From: SURF-21 sp964529285
Lineage (GTDB): Bacteria > Actinomycetota > Geothermincolia > Geothermincolales > RBG-13-55-18
Direction of reading: 5' to 3'
Length of the DNA: 64,000 nucleotides
Assembly (NCBI GenBank): GCA_964529285.1
Contig: CAZGWK010000010.1
Coordinates: forward strand, 12,845 to 76,844
Of the stretch, positions 1 to 9,328 are shown one piece after another. Position 1 is the stretch's first letter; each line of letters starts with the position of its first letter. The notes under the pieces are model-generated. The model searched no databases and had not been told where the DNA came from. It saw only the letters and a program-made list of their open reading frames with translations. The position numbers were made by a program, and so were the translations under genes.

Positions 1-2
1 GG

Positions 3-1076
3 ACGAAGACGGCAAACGTAATGGTCGCAGCCGGGCAGGTTCCCATGCCCGTAACCGAAACGCTGCTCGAACTGCTGCAGACCATCATGGACGAGAAGGA
101 AGCCAGCTTTATCCACATATTCACCAAGCCTTCGCTGAATATGGAGGAGATAAAGGAGCGATGCGGTCTGGACGGCGCTCCCCTGCAAGCCATGCTGGAC
201 GGCCTGTTGCATAAGGGAGCCATAATGGTCACCACCAGCAGAAGTACGGGGATAGAGGTGTACACACTCATGCCGCCGTTCCCCGGTCTTTTCGAATTGA
301 CCATGGTGCGGGGAGAGACAGGTGAAAAGGAAAAGAAACTCGCGGTCCTGTTCGAAGAGTTGTTTGAGGAATTTACACAGCTGATACAGACAAACTATGA
401 CAATGTCGTCGAACTGTTCAAGACCGCACCCCCCATGACGCGGGTGGTCCCCGTCGAGTGTGAGGTCGATATGAAACTGGACAGTGTCATGCCGTACGAA
501 GACGCCCACAAAATCGTCGATAAATTCGATACCTTCGCCGTCAGTTACTGCTATTGCCGCCACCACAAGGATCTCCTGGGCGAGTCCTGCAAGGTGACTG
601 ACGAAAAGGTCAACTGCCTTACTTTCGGACGCTCGGCAAAGTTCATGATCGATTATGGATTCGGGAAAGAGATCTCCAGGGAAGAGACCAAGAGGATCCT
701 GAAGGAATGCGAGGAAGCGGGCCTGGTTCACAAGTTCTTTCACGAAAAGAATGACCTGGAGAGGAGCGAGTTCGCCATCTGCAACTGCTGCAAGTGCTGT
801 TGCGCTACCTTTGACCTCTACTATCGTGGAGCGGCCCCCATGCAGACCTACACTTCGCATAGGGCCAGAACTGACGAGGAGCTGTGCAACGGTTGCGGGG
901 TGTGCGTCGATATGTGCCCGATGGAGGCCATCGAGCTGAGAGAAGATATCGCCCGCATCGACGACGAGAAATGCATCGGCTGCGGCGTTTGCGCTTATCA
1001 CTGTCCGAGTGCGGCCATGATGCTGGAACGAACCGGGATCCGGGAGGTTTTCGTTCCCCCTCCACGCATAGGATAA
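3..1076 (+). CDS. Fe-S protein with two C-terminal 4Fe-4S ferredoxin motifs (5' partial)
   Basis: The reading frame is open to the left edge, so the true start lies outside the window; the first internal ATG is at 21. Counting from that ATG, a helical winged-helix-like region (about 15-90) is followed by a Cys-rich middle (YCYCRHH near 177, then a CNCCKCCC run near 255) and two ferredoxin motifs, CNGCGVCVDMCP (about 289-300) and CIGCGVCAYHCP (about 318-329). The ferredoxin pair should bind two 4Fe-4S clusters; the extra Cys motifs suggest further metal or cluster binding. It is probably a cytosolic electron-transfer or redox-sensing protein. It lies 75 bases upstream of an ABC exporter on the same strand. 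I recognise the ferredoxin domain but no specific function. Confidence 0.8.
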   Translation, partial: TKTANVMVAAGQVPMPVTETLLELLQTIMDEKEASFIHIFTKPSLNMEEIKERCGLDGAPLQAMLDGLLHKGAIMVTTSRSTGIEVYTLMPPFPGLFELTMVRGETGEKEKKLAVLFEELFEEFTQLIQTNYDNVVELFKTAPPMTRVVPVECEVDMKLDSVMPYEDAHKIVDKFDTFAVSYCYCRHHKDLLGESCKVTDEKVNCLTFGRSAKFMIDYGFGKEISREETKRILKECEEAGLVHKFFHEKNDLERSEFAICNCCKCCCATFDLYYRGAAPMQTYTSHRARTDEELCNGCGVCVDMCPMEAIELREDIARIDDEKCIGCGVCAYHCPSAAMMLERTGIREVFVPPPRIG

Positions 1077-1150
1077 GCTGGCGGTAAAGCCAGATTGCAA
1101 TATAATGATGAGGTGCCTGGAACAAGGTCGCGAAGTAAGGATAGATCGCA

Positions 1151-2065
1151 ATGCCGGCCATATCCATCAGGGACCTGAGGAAATATTACGGAGACGTCAA
1201 GGCCGTAGACGGGATCTCCCTGGAGGTCGAAGACGGGGAGATCTTCGGCATTCTGGGACCCAACGGCGCGGGCAAGACCACCACCCTGGAGATGGTTGAA
1301 ACCCTGAGGAAGCCCGATGGAGGCGGCATCGAGGTATTGGGCATCGACGTACGCGAGAATGCCAAGGCCATCAAGGAGATCATCGGCGTACAGTTGCAGA
1401 CCACCGTCTTCTTCGACAACCTGAAGGTGAAGGAGACTATCGACCTCTTCTGTTCTTTCTATCCCAGAACGCTGGGAGTGGACGAGCTCCTCGATATCGC
1501 TTCACTGAGCGAGAAGGGAAGCGCCATGGTCAGCGAGCTGTCCGGCGGCCAGCACAAGCGCCTGTCCATCGCCCTGGCCCTGGTGAACGACCCCAGGGTG
1601 GTGTTCCTGGACGAGCCCACCACCGGCCTGGACCCACAGGCCAGGCGGCGCATCTGGGAGATAGTGGAAGGTCTGAGGGGTGAGGACAAGACCGTGGTCA
1701 TCACCACGCATTATATCGAGGAAGCGGAGTACCTGTGCGACCGCGTCGCGGTCATGGACCACGGCAAGATCATCGCCCTGGGAACGCCTCGGCAACTGAT
1801 AAACGAGTACGTTTCGGACAGCATCATCACCTTCCAGCTCGACCCTCCGCTTGGAGAGGAGAATATCGAGGGGCTTCACGGGGTGAACAGCGTGCAGGCG
1901 GATGACGGCGAATACAGGGTGACCACGCCCGTTCCGCAGCAGACCCTTATGGCCATCGTTGCCATGGCCCACGAGCAGGGAGTCAGGGCCGACGACATCA
2001 ATATGAAGAGGGCGACCCTGGAGGACGTCTTCCTCAAGATAACCGGGAGGAGGATCAGGGAGTGA
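1151..2065 (+). CDS. ABC transporter ATP-binding protein (DrrA-type)
   Basis: This is the nucleotide-binding subunit of an ABC-2 type exporter. It shows Walker A GPNGAGKTT (about 36-44), signature LSGGQ (about 131), Walker B VVFLDEPTTGLD (about 151-162) and an H-loop in TTHYIEEAE. At 304 residues it has the usual DrrA/CcmA-type length, with a C-terminal extension of about 80 residues beyond the ATPase core. The permease gene follows with a 4-base GTGA overlap, so the two are translationally coupled. Family members export drugs, lipids or glycoconjugates; the substrate cannot be read from the sequence. Confidence 0.93.
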   Translation: MPAISIRDLRKYYGDVKAVDGISLEVEDGEIFGILGPNGAGKTTTLEMVETLRKPDGGGIEVLGIDVRENAKAIKEIIGVQLQTTVFFDNLKVKETIDLFCSFYPRTLGVDELLDIASLSEKGSAMVSELSGGQHKRLSIALALVNDPRVVFLDEPTTGLDPQARRRIWEIVEGLRGEDKTVVITTHYIEEAEYLCDRVAVMDHGKIIALGTPRQLINEYVSDSIITFQLDPPLGEENIEGLHGVNSVQADDGEYRVTTPVPQQTLMAIVAMAHEQGVRADDINMKRATLEDVFLKITGRRIRE

Positions 2066-3168
2066 TGAACTACTCCAAGATGTTCCTCTACGAGCTGAAG
2101 ATGACCTACCGGGAGCGTGAGGTCATCTTCTGGATGCTCATCTTCCCCGTAGCCCTCATGCTCATACTGGGCTTCGTATTCGGTAGTACCGGTGATATCA
2201 GGATAAGCATAGGCGTGGTGGATCTCGACGGCTCTCCGTTGAGCCGGGCCATCGTCGAGACCCTGGAGGACATCGAGGCCATAGACGTCAAGATGGGAAG
2301 CGAGGAAGAAGAGAGAGCCGAGCTCAAGGACGATGACCGCAACGCCCTGATCATTATCGGTGAAGGCTTCGGCGAAGAGATCCTGCAGGGCGGTGCGGGG
2401 GAGATAACCATGATCGTCAACCGCTCGGACGTGACCACGGCGCAGATAACCGAGAGCACCGTACGCGGGATCATCTCCGAGATCGGCCGGGAGATGGGCA
2501 AGGTGCAGGAGGGGGCTGACGCCGGGGAAGCGATAGCGCTAAACGTGGAGGAAGAGGAGGATGTAGAGGATTTTCAGTACGTCGATTTCATGGTGCCGGG
2601 CGTCCTGGCCATCGTGATCATGTTCGGCGGGATAATGGGCTTCAGCGAGGAGGTTGCGGTACGCCGGGAGAAGGGCATCCTGCGCCGGGTCAAGGTATCC
2701 CCGGTATCCTTGCCCGTCTTCCTTGCGGCCGGCATGACCATGGTGGTGATAACGGCACTGATCCAGGCGGTCATCCTGCTGGTCGTGGGCTCCCTGGTCT
2801 TCTCCATCAGGATAAACGGCAACTATCTCTACATGGCGGTCGTGGTCGTAATAGGCACTCTCAGCTTCGTTGCCCTGGGGTTCATGATCTCCTCCCTGGC
2901 CAGGAACAGCAAGAGTGCCACGCTGGCCGGTAACGCGGTGGCAATGCCCATGATGTTTCTGAGCGGCGTCTTTTTCTCCATAGCCTGGGTGCCGGCGGCC
3001 TTAGGTGTGATAGCGCGCATGCTGCCCCTGTACTACTTGGGAGACGGCCTCCGCGAGGTGATGATAAACTCGGCCAGCCTGGTCGATATATGGGTAGACC
3101 TGGTAGTGCTCGTCGCCTTCGGCTTGGTCTGTTTCGGCGTGGCGGTGAAGTTCTTTCGCTGGGAGTAG
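2062..3168 (+). CDS. ABC-2 type transporter permease (DrrB-type)
   Basis: This is the membrane subunit paired with the preceding ATPase. One hydrophobic segment lies near residues 20-40, then a soluble extracytoplasmic loop of about 140 residues rich in acidic residues, then about five transmembrane segments in the C-terminal half (from near residue 175 to the end). That is the standard ABC2_membrane_3 layout. I use GTG at 2062, which gives a GTGA overlap with an AGGAGG 8 bases upstream; the ATG at 2065 is equally possible. The pair probably forms a homodimeric exporter. Confidence 0.9.
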   Translation: MMNYSKMFLYELKMTYREREVIFWMLIFPVALMLILGFVFGSTGDIRISIGVVDLDGSPLSRAIVETLEDIEAIDVKMGSEEEERAELKDDDRNALIIIGEGFGEEILQGGAGEITMIVNRSDVTTAQITESTVRGIISEIGREMGKVQEGADAGEAIALNVEEEEDVEDFQYVDFMVPGVLAIVIMFGGIMGFSEEVAVRREKGILRRVKVSPVSLPVFLAAGMTMVVITALIQAVILLVVGSLVFSIRINGNYLYMAVVVVIGTLSFVALGFMISSLARNSKSATLAGNAVAMPMMFLSGVFFSIAWVPAALGVIARMLPLYYLGDGLREVMINSASLVDIWVDLVVLVAFGLVCFGVAVKFFRWE

Positions 3169-3178
3169 GTGGGAGGTA

Positions 3179-3640
3179 ATGGGAAGAAGGCCCAACGCCC
3201 TGGTTATCCACGCTTCGGATAACGTTGCGGTAACCCTGGAAGATGTCAAAAGAGGAGAGACAGTACACCTCGCGGACGGCCGCGAGATCGCAGCTGTTGA
3301 AGATATCCCATACAGCCACAAGATCGCCCTGCGAGATCTCTCCCCCGGCGAGGACATCCTCAAGTACGGGGAGATCATCGGACAGGCCAAGGATGCCGTC
3401 CTGGCGGTTGATCCCCGCCTTCTTGGTGTTGAAAATGGAGGGCTGACCCCATCTTACCAGGTTGACCGCAAGAGAGAACCCCGTCCCTGTTCAGGGGATA
3501 CACAGGGGTTGGGACGGGGTCTCTACGTAGGCTTCAGCTCGTCTTGTGCCTCTTTTTATTGGGATTATAGGAAAATATCATCCCGGCTGCGGCGTTGCTC
3601 CGTCCGGGCCTCGATAACAAGACCGGTAAGATGGACCTGA
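3179..3640 (+). CDS. UxaA-type SAF-domain protein, C-terminally truncated by a repeat element
   Basis: Residues 1-80 match the SAF domain of small UxaA/SuyA-type dehydratase subunits: ALVIHASDNVAVTLEDVKRG at the start, then an IPYSHKIALRDL stretch and GEDILKYGEIIGQAKDAV. The expected ending of about ten residues (usually with an HVHN-like motif) is missing. Instead the frame runs into the GGGGTCAG-family arm at 3428-3450 and continues through low-quality sequence to a chance stop at 3640. No gene for the large catalytic subunit follows. The start lies 10 bases after the permease stop with GGGAGG just upstream. I read it as a decaying gene whose real coding part ends near 3430; whether a functional protein is made is doubtful. 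Confidence 0.55.
   Translation: MGRRPNALVIHASDNVAVTLEDVKRGETVHLADGREIAAVEDIPYSHKIALRDLSPGEDILKYGEIIGQAKDAVLAVDPRLLGVENGGLTPSYQVDRKREPRPCSGDTQGLGRGLYVGFSSSCASFYWDYRKISSRLRRCSVRASITRPVRWT
3428..3450 (-). repeat. Solo GGGGTCAG-family arm (inverted copy of the arm at 33097)
   Basis: On the minus strand these 23 bases read GGGGTCAGCCCTCCATTTTC then AAC. They are identical to 33097-33119 on the plus strand, about 30 kb away. The arm interrupts the end of the SAF-domain gene. No matching second arm is seen nearby. Confidence 0.7.
3473..3524. repeat. Inverted repeat, terminator-like hairpin
   Basis: The left arm 3473-3487 ends in CCCCGTCCC and the right arm 3511-3524 reads GGGACGGGGTCTCT. They pair over 14 bases with one bulged A, around a 23-base loop. 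There is no T-run after it, so a classical intrinsic terminator is not supported. Its GGGGTC core and its position 23 bases after the solo arm at 3428-3450 suggest a relic of the same element family. Confidence 0.45.
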
Positions 3641-4338
3641 GCGCGCTCGGCCGCCTCAAGCTGGGATTGACGAATATCTCGTTCTCGCGGCTCTTGTTCA
3701 ACTCTCCTCCAAACCTCGTCTCTTCTCATGGTTTAAGACGTGCAGGAGGAGAAAAGGTTCATGCCTGGATTGACACTCGTCAACCTCGCGCCGTGGTCTA
3801 TAACTCCTCGGGGATCATGTGGAAAGCTGCGAAAGGTCCGCCCATATCGCGGCGGCATGTGATATGAGCTGTATTCGTTCCTCGCCCGGGATACGGGGAT
3901 GTGTGGGAACCGGTGACCTCAAAGGCTGGCCACCTTTTTTATGCGGGTACCCTCGCCCTTTTCGTCGCTGCCGTACCTGCTGGAAGGGGGAAGCACTCCG
4001 TCGCAGCGGTCATAAGGGATGTCCCGGATCTCCTCCTGGTCCTGGCAATGCTGAAAACCCCGCAGCAAGGTCTTCAGGAGGCCGGTCCGGCGGTACGAGG
4101 AATTGATGAAGAGGCCCTTTGTGCGTTTCTTTTGCATCCTTCCCTCCCCTTTGCAAGTAATAAGTTTTGTATCCCATACACTTAGACGACTAATGTATCG
4201 GCATACAAGGCTGACCGGTTTAGTATGGTCAGGTAATCGTAACAGCATATATACGATTTAGTAACAGCTTCGAAACACCCCCCCCTTCGCATGCGGAAAA
4301 CCCCACAGATAGCTTCGCGCTATCGAGTTAAATTATCT
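3641..4338. other. Gene-poor, decayed stretch
   Basis: No confident gene is visible. Overlapping open frames on both strands lack family signatures. The only frame with a good ribosome binding site is the short minus-strand ORF at 3919-4137. Upstream of it, 4211-4232 holds a small dyad (CTGACC ... GGTCAG) that could be an operator or a worn element. The rest looks like degraded coding DNA. Confidence 0.5.
3919..4137 (-). CDS. Small hypothetical protein (72 aa), uncertain
   Basis: The frame starts at ATG 4137, preceded on the minus strand by GGGGAGGGAAGG directly upstream, a strong purine-rich ribosome binding site. The product is basic and charged (begins MQKKRTKGLFINSSYRRTG, ends RIKKVASL), with no membrane segment or known motif that I recognise. 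The frame is open for another 37 codons upstream without a start of similar quality. It may be a small gene or a fragment of a lost one. Confidence 0.3.
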   Translation of the reverse strand: MQKKRTKGLFINSSYRRTGLLKTLLRGFQHCQDQEEIRDIPYDRCDGVLPPSSRYGSDEKGEGTRIKKVASL

Positions 4339-4377
4339 GGGCTTGACGGGTCAATTGAACGGTTGAGCCCATTTTTT
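4339..4377 (+). terminator. Intrinsic terminator or attenuator-like hairpin
   Basis: GGGCTTGAC (4339-4347) pairs with GTTGAGCCC (4362-4370) over nine base pairs including G-T pairs, with a 14-base loop, and is followed by ATTTTTT. It lies about 110 bases upstream of the start of the secreted protein at 4486, so it could end transcription from the left or attenuate the downstream gene. Confidence 0.5.
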
Positions 4378-4485
4378 AGACAGGATCCTGGGGGCATCGT
4401 GCGAAAACATATACAAAAAGATCTTGATGGTATAGTATGTCCGGGATTGTCACGGATACAGCAGAACAAGCATCAGGGTGATGAC

Positions 4486-6807
4486 ATGACGAGACCTATA
4501 AAACCGCTGCTGGCGGCCTTGATAACGCTGGTCCTTGTCCTGCCCTTAGCCACACCCGCAACGACTCGCGAGGCGGCAGCGGCGACGGGTCCCAAGGCAC
4601 TGCTGGTATTGTCCTTCGCGCCCGGTGAGAGCCTGAGAACGTCCTCCGTCTCGGACCTGCAGTCTACGGTATCTAAGCTCTGGGAATACGGATTCGAGGT
4701 ATCCATCCTCGACGCCTACAACGAGGCGGGGGTTATGGAGCCGTACCCCCATCACCAGCTGCATCAACACGTGGACGGAAACGCATATAACCTGGTTGTT
4801 TATTACGGTCACGGGAACGCCAGCCGTTGGGCGTTCTGCCTTCCCCAGGATACCGCGTGGGCAAGCCAGACCAGCACGCCCCAGGGTTGGGACGAGGCAA
4901 GGGAGTTCGGTGACCATCGCGCCCACTGGCAGGAAGAGGTCAGGCTGGCGAGCGATGCCATGGTTGTGATGCGCCATACCTGTTACGCACAGGGATTGCA
5001 GGCATCGGATATGTGGAATGGAGCCCCGCTGCTGTCCGCGAGCGAAGTGGTGCGGCGCATAAACGAATATTCCTATACCTTCCTGCACCCAGCGACCGCG
5101 GCCGGCTCTTATACGGCCATGAACGTCGTCGGCAGCACGCCCTCTTACCTGGAGAACCTCTTCAATAACTACGACGTCCCCATCGGCGAGCTCAGCGTGC
5201 CCGACCTTTCTTCGTCCTACCAGGCGGGAAGCGGTTACGCGCTCGTCTGTGGTGAGCATCATTACCTGGGGGGTTCTGGCATACTCTACCGTAAGAACCG
5301 CTTGCCGGGGAGTACGAACACCGCTGTCTGGGGCTCCCATGCATGGGCGGGCGACGCCGGGCTGACCGCGAGGGACGTGTGCGGGGGAGTACCCGGAGAC
5401 GAGAACGGCGATGGGGACAACACAGACCTGGGAGAGCCGAACTTTCCCCACGACAGCAGGGACGTTTTCGCTTCCGGGGATACATCCTATAATTTCTTTC
5501 CCTTCGTCTGTATCGCCAACCCCAATGCCGCCGGCACCTGGGCCGAAGTGACCTTTTATGACCAAAACGGCGAGTACCTGACGCTCTATCGCGAGGTACC
5601 GGGCGATACGCGCATCACGCTGGACTGCAATGCCAATCGCTATTTGAGGGACAGAAACCTCTCCGTGAGGGTGCGTTCGGTCGACGGCACTTCCCTCCTG
5701 GTCGAGAGGCCCATGTATTTCCGCTATCAGGGTTGGATGGATGGAGGATCGGACGCTTTCGGCTCCATCAGCCCGGCCGCATCGTGGTATTTTGCCGAGG
5801 GCTACGCATCGGAGTCCCAGCCGTTCAGGGAATATATCTGCCTGGGAAATTTCGGCACCCAGGCTTCCCGGGGGACTATGACCCTCATCCCGGAGGACGG
5901 CATAGCGGTGGAGATCGATATCGCGGTCGAAGCGGGGGCCCGCAGGACCTACTACCTTAATTCCTATATCCAGGGAGAGGTCTCGGTGAAGGTCGAGACG
6001 GATGGACCGGTGGTCGCCGAGCGCTCCGTCTATTTTCGTTATAACTCACCCAACGGGGGCTTCACCGCGGACGGTGGGCACACCAAGCCGGGCTTGAATT
6101 CTCTCTCCACGCACTGGTATTTCGCCGAGGGCCACGTCAGCGGGGACTTCGATGAGTGGATCTCCATGGTCAACCTCGATGATGGGCCTGCATCGGTTGC
6201 CGTCACCTATATCACCCCGGCGGGTAAGGCTGGTACGCTCGAACTCGACGTACCGCCCGAGGCCCGCAGGACGGTTTTCGTAAACGAGGCATTCGCGGCC
6301 GCCACGGACGTATCGGTGGTCGTAGACTCGGATCGGCCCATAGCCTGCGAAAGGGTCATGTACTTCGACTACAACGGTTCCTGGGACGACGGACACGTTT
6401 CGCCCGGCAACGTAAGACCGTCGCTGGAATGGCGATTCGCCGAGGGCTCGACGTTCCCGGGTTTCAACGAGTACATCCTGATCGTAAACCCGGGAGACAG
6501 AGAGGCAATGGTAAGGGCCACCTATCTTCTGGGACCCGGCGAAGGGGCCCACAACGCGACCTATACCATCGGGCCGGGCTCCAGGGCAACGGTATACGTG
6601 AACGCCGAACTCTCCGCGCGGGGAAGCCCCTCCCAGGTAGCCCTGGAATTATCCTCCGACCAGCCCATAGTGGCCGAACGCGCCATGTATTTCGATATCG
6701 GCAGGGGAGGGGGCGGGAAAGAGCTTATCCGGGGCGGTCATGTATCCCTGGGGGTGCAGGCAGCGGCCCGGGAATGGTATTTCGCCGAGATGTATACGGG
6801 TAAATGA
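4486..6807 (+). CDS. Secreted protein with caspase-like His/Cys domain and WYFAEG repeats
   Basis: The start at ATG 4486 gives a signal peptide (MTRPIKPLLAALITLVLVLP, cleaved near residue 35); the frame is open further upstream but without a signal. The N-terminal half resembles clostripain/gingipain/caspase-fold peptidases: strands PKALLVLSF and YNLVVYYGHG carry a candidate catalytic His109, and VMRHTCYAQG carries a candidate Cys166. An acidic GDENGDGDNTD loop near residue 305 looks like a calcium site. The C-terminal half (about 330-774) holds four or five modules of about 100 residues, each beginning with W[YR]FAEG and containing an ERxMYFxY strand, the same module found at the end of the 33472-39365 protein. 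No sorting signal or membrane anchor is visible at the C-terminus. Peptidase activity is an inference from the dyad. Confidence 0.75.
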   Translation: MTRPIKPLLAALITLVLVLPLATPATTREAAAATGPKALLVLSFAPGESLRTSSVSDLQSTVSKLWEYGFEVSILDAYNEAGVMEPYPHHQLHQHVDGNAYNLVVYYGHGNASRWAFCLPQDTAWASQTSTPQGWDEAREFGDHRAHWQEEVRLASDAMVVMRHTCYAQGLQASDMWNGAPLLSASEVVRRINEYSYTFLHPATAAGSYTAMNVVGSTPSYLENLFNNYDVPIGELSVPDLSSSYQAGSGYALVCGEHHYLGGSGILYRKNRLPGSTNTAVWGSHAWAGDAGLTARDVCGGVPGDENGDGDNTDLGEPNFPHDSRDVFASGDTSYNFFPFVCIANPNAAGTWAEVTFYDQNGEYLTLYREVPGDTRITLDCNANRYLRDRNLSVRVRSVDGTSLLVERPMYFRYQGWMDGGSDAFGSISPAASWYFAEGYASESQPFREYICLGNFGTQASRGTMTLIPEDGIAVEIDIAVEAGARRTYYLNSYIQGEVSVKVETDGPVVAERSVYFRYNSPNGGFTADGGHTKPGLNSLSTHWYFAEGHVSGDFDEWISMVNLDDGPASVAVTYITPAGKAGTLELDVPPEARRTVFVNEAFAAATDVSVVVDSDRPIACERVMYFDYNGSWDDGHVSPGNVRPSLEWRFAEGSTFPGFNEYILIVNPGDREAMVRATYLLGPGEGAHNATYTIGPGSRATVYVNAELSARGSPSQVALELSSDQPIVAERAMYFDIGRGGGGKELIRGGHVSLGVQAAAREWYFAEMYTGK

Positions 6808-6828
6808 TTGACGCGTGCAGGACCGCAT

Positions 6829-9207
6829 TCAAGGGATTGAGAAACTGAATACGGACCCGCCGCCCTCGCGGGGTTCGTACCATATCGTTCCGCCGTGCGA
6901 GCGCACGATCTCACTCGCGATATACAGACCCAACCCCATACCCGAAGCCGAGTGGTGGCGCGAGTCCTCCAGCTGGTAGAAACGCTCGAATATGCTCACG
7001 CGGTCCTTTTCCGGGACGCCCGAGCCGCGGTCCAGTACCGAGAAAACCGCTCCGCCGTCCCCTGGCCCGACCTCGATCTGTATGTCCGAAGCGGCGGGAG
7101 AGTAATTAACGGCGTTGTCCAGGAGTATAAGCAGGGCATCGACGAGTTTTTCCGCATCCGCCTCGACCTCGCTAACTCCCTCAGCCAACGTTATGCTGAA
7201 ATCGTTGCCGGACCCCTTTTCCCGCATCTGGCTCACCGCGGTGCGGATAAGGTGCTGCAATTCCACCGTGCCTTTTTCGACGGTGAAGTGGCCTCTCTCG
7301 ATGCGCGAGAGGTCGAGGAGGTCGTTGATGGTCTTGGCCATCTTGTCGGCCTTGGCGTTGATGATCCTCATCTTATCCAGCTGCAGGTCGCTCATCTCCA
7401 TGAGGTCTCCGAACTGGAAGGCGTCCGCGTAGCCCTTGATGATGGAGAGAGGGGTCCGCAGCTCGTGGGAGGCTATGTCCACGAAGTGGCGAATGCTCTC
7501 CTCGTGGGACAGGCGTTCCTCCTCGATGGTAAGGGCCCTGGAGAGCATCCCCATGAAGTGCATGTCCTCCTGGTCAAACGCCCCCGGCCCCCGGCCGTAA
7601 AGGCAGAGCGAGCCTACCGTCTTTCCGCCCAGGCGCGTCGGATATGCTAGAAACGATCGGGACCCCGTGGCGGCCGCGAACGGGTCATTTGCGTAGCCCT
7701 CCTCGTCGATCTCGGTGATCATGCAGGCGGACTCCTCTCCCGAGCGGATCAGCCCGTAGCTTATGTAGTCCTCGGGATTATCCTGGATTACGAACCCCTG
7801 CCCTGGCCGCTCGGGCGAGAAGACGTACAGCCTCCCCTTGTCCAGCCGGGCGTAGAGCAGGCCGTGACCTTCCATGATATCCGCACCCGCTAGCGCGATG
7901 TTCCTGATATTCTCCAGGGGATCGGGACCGAGCTCCAGCATGCAGCGGTTGAACCTGTCCAGGCGCAGTTCCGCTCTCTTGCTCTCGGTTATATCCCGCG
8001 CCACGTTGGTGAATGCGATTATCTTTCCTTCCCGGTTATAGAGGGGAGCGCCGGTAATGTCACCGATGGCAACACTGCCGTCCTTCCTGACAAAGCGGAG
8101 CTCGTCGTTTACTACTTCACCCCCGTGCAGCCTCTGGATATCCTGCAGCGTACGCTCGTAGTCATCCGGGTGCAGGATGTTGAGCTCGAGGATGTTGCGC
8201 CCCAGTATCTCTTGTTCCTCGTAACCGATCAATTCGCACGCCCTCTTGTTCACGCCGATAAGGTTGAAGCCGGTGTCGTAGGTGTAGATGGCCTCGCCCG
8301 TGAAATCGTAGATGAGGCGGTATTTCTCCTCGGATTCCCGCACCGCCTCCTCCCACTGTTTGCGCTCGGTCACGTCGCGCGTATGGACCACTATCCCCTG
8401 CACGACGGGGTTATCCAGGAGGTTATTGGCGGCGGCTTCGTAGTAGTGCCACGTTCCGTCCCTGTGCTGCATGCGAAACTCCGCATACCTGGTCACGCCC
8501 TCTCTCTGCAGGGCATATGCGAAGGACTCCTCGCTGCCGCTTACATCGTCGGGATGGGCTAAATCCAAGAGCTTTTTTCCGACTATCTCCTCCGGCCGGT
8601 AACCGGCCGCCCGCTCCACGGAGGGACTGACGTAGAGTATGTTGCCGTCAGCGTCCAGGACGGTGATGATGTCGGAGGTGCTCTCGGTGAGGGAGCGGAA
8701 GTACTCCTCGCTGCGCTGCAGCTCCTCCTCCAGCTCCTTCTTTTCGCTTATGTCCCGCGCGTTGATGATGATGCCCTTGACCACCGGGTCTTGCAGCAGG
8801 TTACTGCCGATGGCCTCCATGTCGTGCCACGAGCCGTCCTGGTGGCGAACCCGGAAGTAGGTATAGCGGGAGAAACCCTCGCGGTCCACGCGCGAATAGT
8901 AAAAGTCCAGTGCGCGGTTCATATCCTCGGGATGGACGTAATCGAAAACCCTTGTCCCCAGGACCTCGGAGGGTTTATATCCGAGCATACGTTCGGCGGA
9001 GGGGCTGACGTAAAGGATCATTCCGCCGCGGTCGACCAGGAGGATGAGATCGAAGGAGAATTCGATGAGGTAGCGGGCGAGCGTTCCGCCGAGCGACGTT
9101 TCTATCTCAGGCCTGGCCGCTGCATTTCGCCGCGGAGCAGGGTCATCCTCACGCGCGGAAGGCGGTGATCTGCGGAACCAACCCCGCTTCTCTCTACTAT
9201 CCTTCAT
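6829..9207 (-). CDS. Soluble multi-PAS sensor histidine kinase
   Basis: The 792-residue protein has three PAS domains (about 45-155, 165-280 and 290-410), each followed by an RDI[ST]E/RDVTE-type linker, then a GAF-like region (about 415-565), a HisKA dimerisation domain with phospho-acceptor His581 in ASHELRTPLS, and an HATPase domain with N box LLDNAVNYSP, G1 LDRGSGVP and G2 GMGLGLYIA. No transmembrane segment is present, so it senses a cytoplasmic signal such as redox state or a ligand. No response regulator lies next to it, so it is an orphan kinase. A GGGG stretch 6 bases before ATG 9207 supports the start. It converges on the secreted protein gene. Confidence 0.93.
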   Translation of the reverse strand: MKDSREKRGWFRRSPPSAREDDPAPRRNAAARPEIETSLGGTLARYLIEFSFDLILLVDRGGMILYVSPSAERMLGYKPSEVLGTRVFDYVHPEDMNRALDFYYSRVDREGFSRYTYFRVRHQDGSWHDMEAIGSNLLQDPVVKGIIINARDISEKKELEEELQRSEEYFRSLTESTSDIITVLDADGNILYVSPSVERAAGYRPEEIVGKKLLDLAHPDDVSGSEESFAYALQREGVTRYAEFRMQHRDGTWHYYEAAANNLLDNPVVQGIVVHTRDVTERKQWEEAVRESEEKYRLIYDFTGEAIYTYDTGFNLIGVNKRACELIGYEEQEILGRNILELNILHPDDYERTLQDIQRLHGGEVVNDELRFVRKDGSVAIGDITGAPLYNREGKIIAFTNVARDITESKRAELRLDRFNRCMLELGPDPLENIRNIALAGADIMEGHGLLYARLDKGRLYVFSPERPGQGFVIQDNPEDYISYGLIRSGEESACMITEIDEEGYANDPFAAATGSRSFLAYPTRLGGKTVGSLCLYGRGPGAFDQEDMHFMGMLSRALTIEEERLSHEESIRHFVDIASHELRTPLSIIKGYADAFQFGDLMEMSDLQLDKMRIINAKADKMAKTINDLLDLSRIERGHFTVEKGTVELQHLIRTAVSQMREKGSGNDFSITLAEGVSEVEADAEKLVDALLILLDNAVNYSPAASDIQIEVGPGDGGAVFSVLDRGSGVPEKDRVSIFERFYQLEDSRHHSASGMGLGLYIASEIVRSHGGTIWYEPREGGGSVFSFSIP

Positions 9208-9328
9208 GTAATACCCCGTGAGCTTTCAGGGCCAACTCCCCGTCCGTGGAAAGCCGTCCAGGTAATATTTACTATTTACGCTGCTGTTGCCGAAACGCGA
9301 CCAGGGCATGGCGCTGCCCGGACGACCG

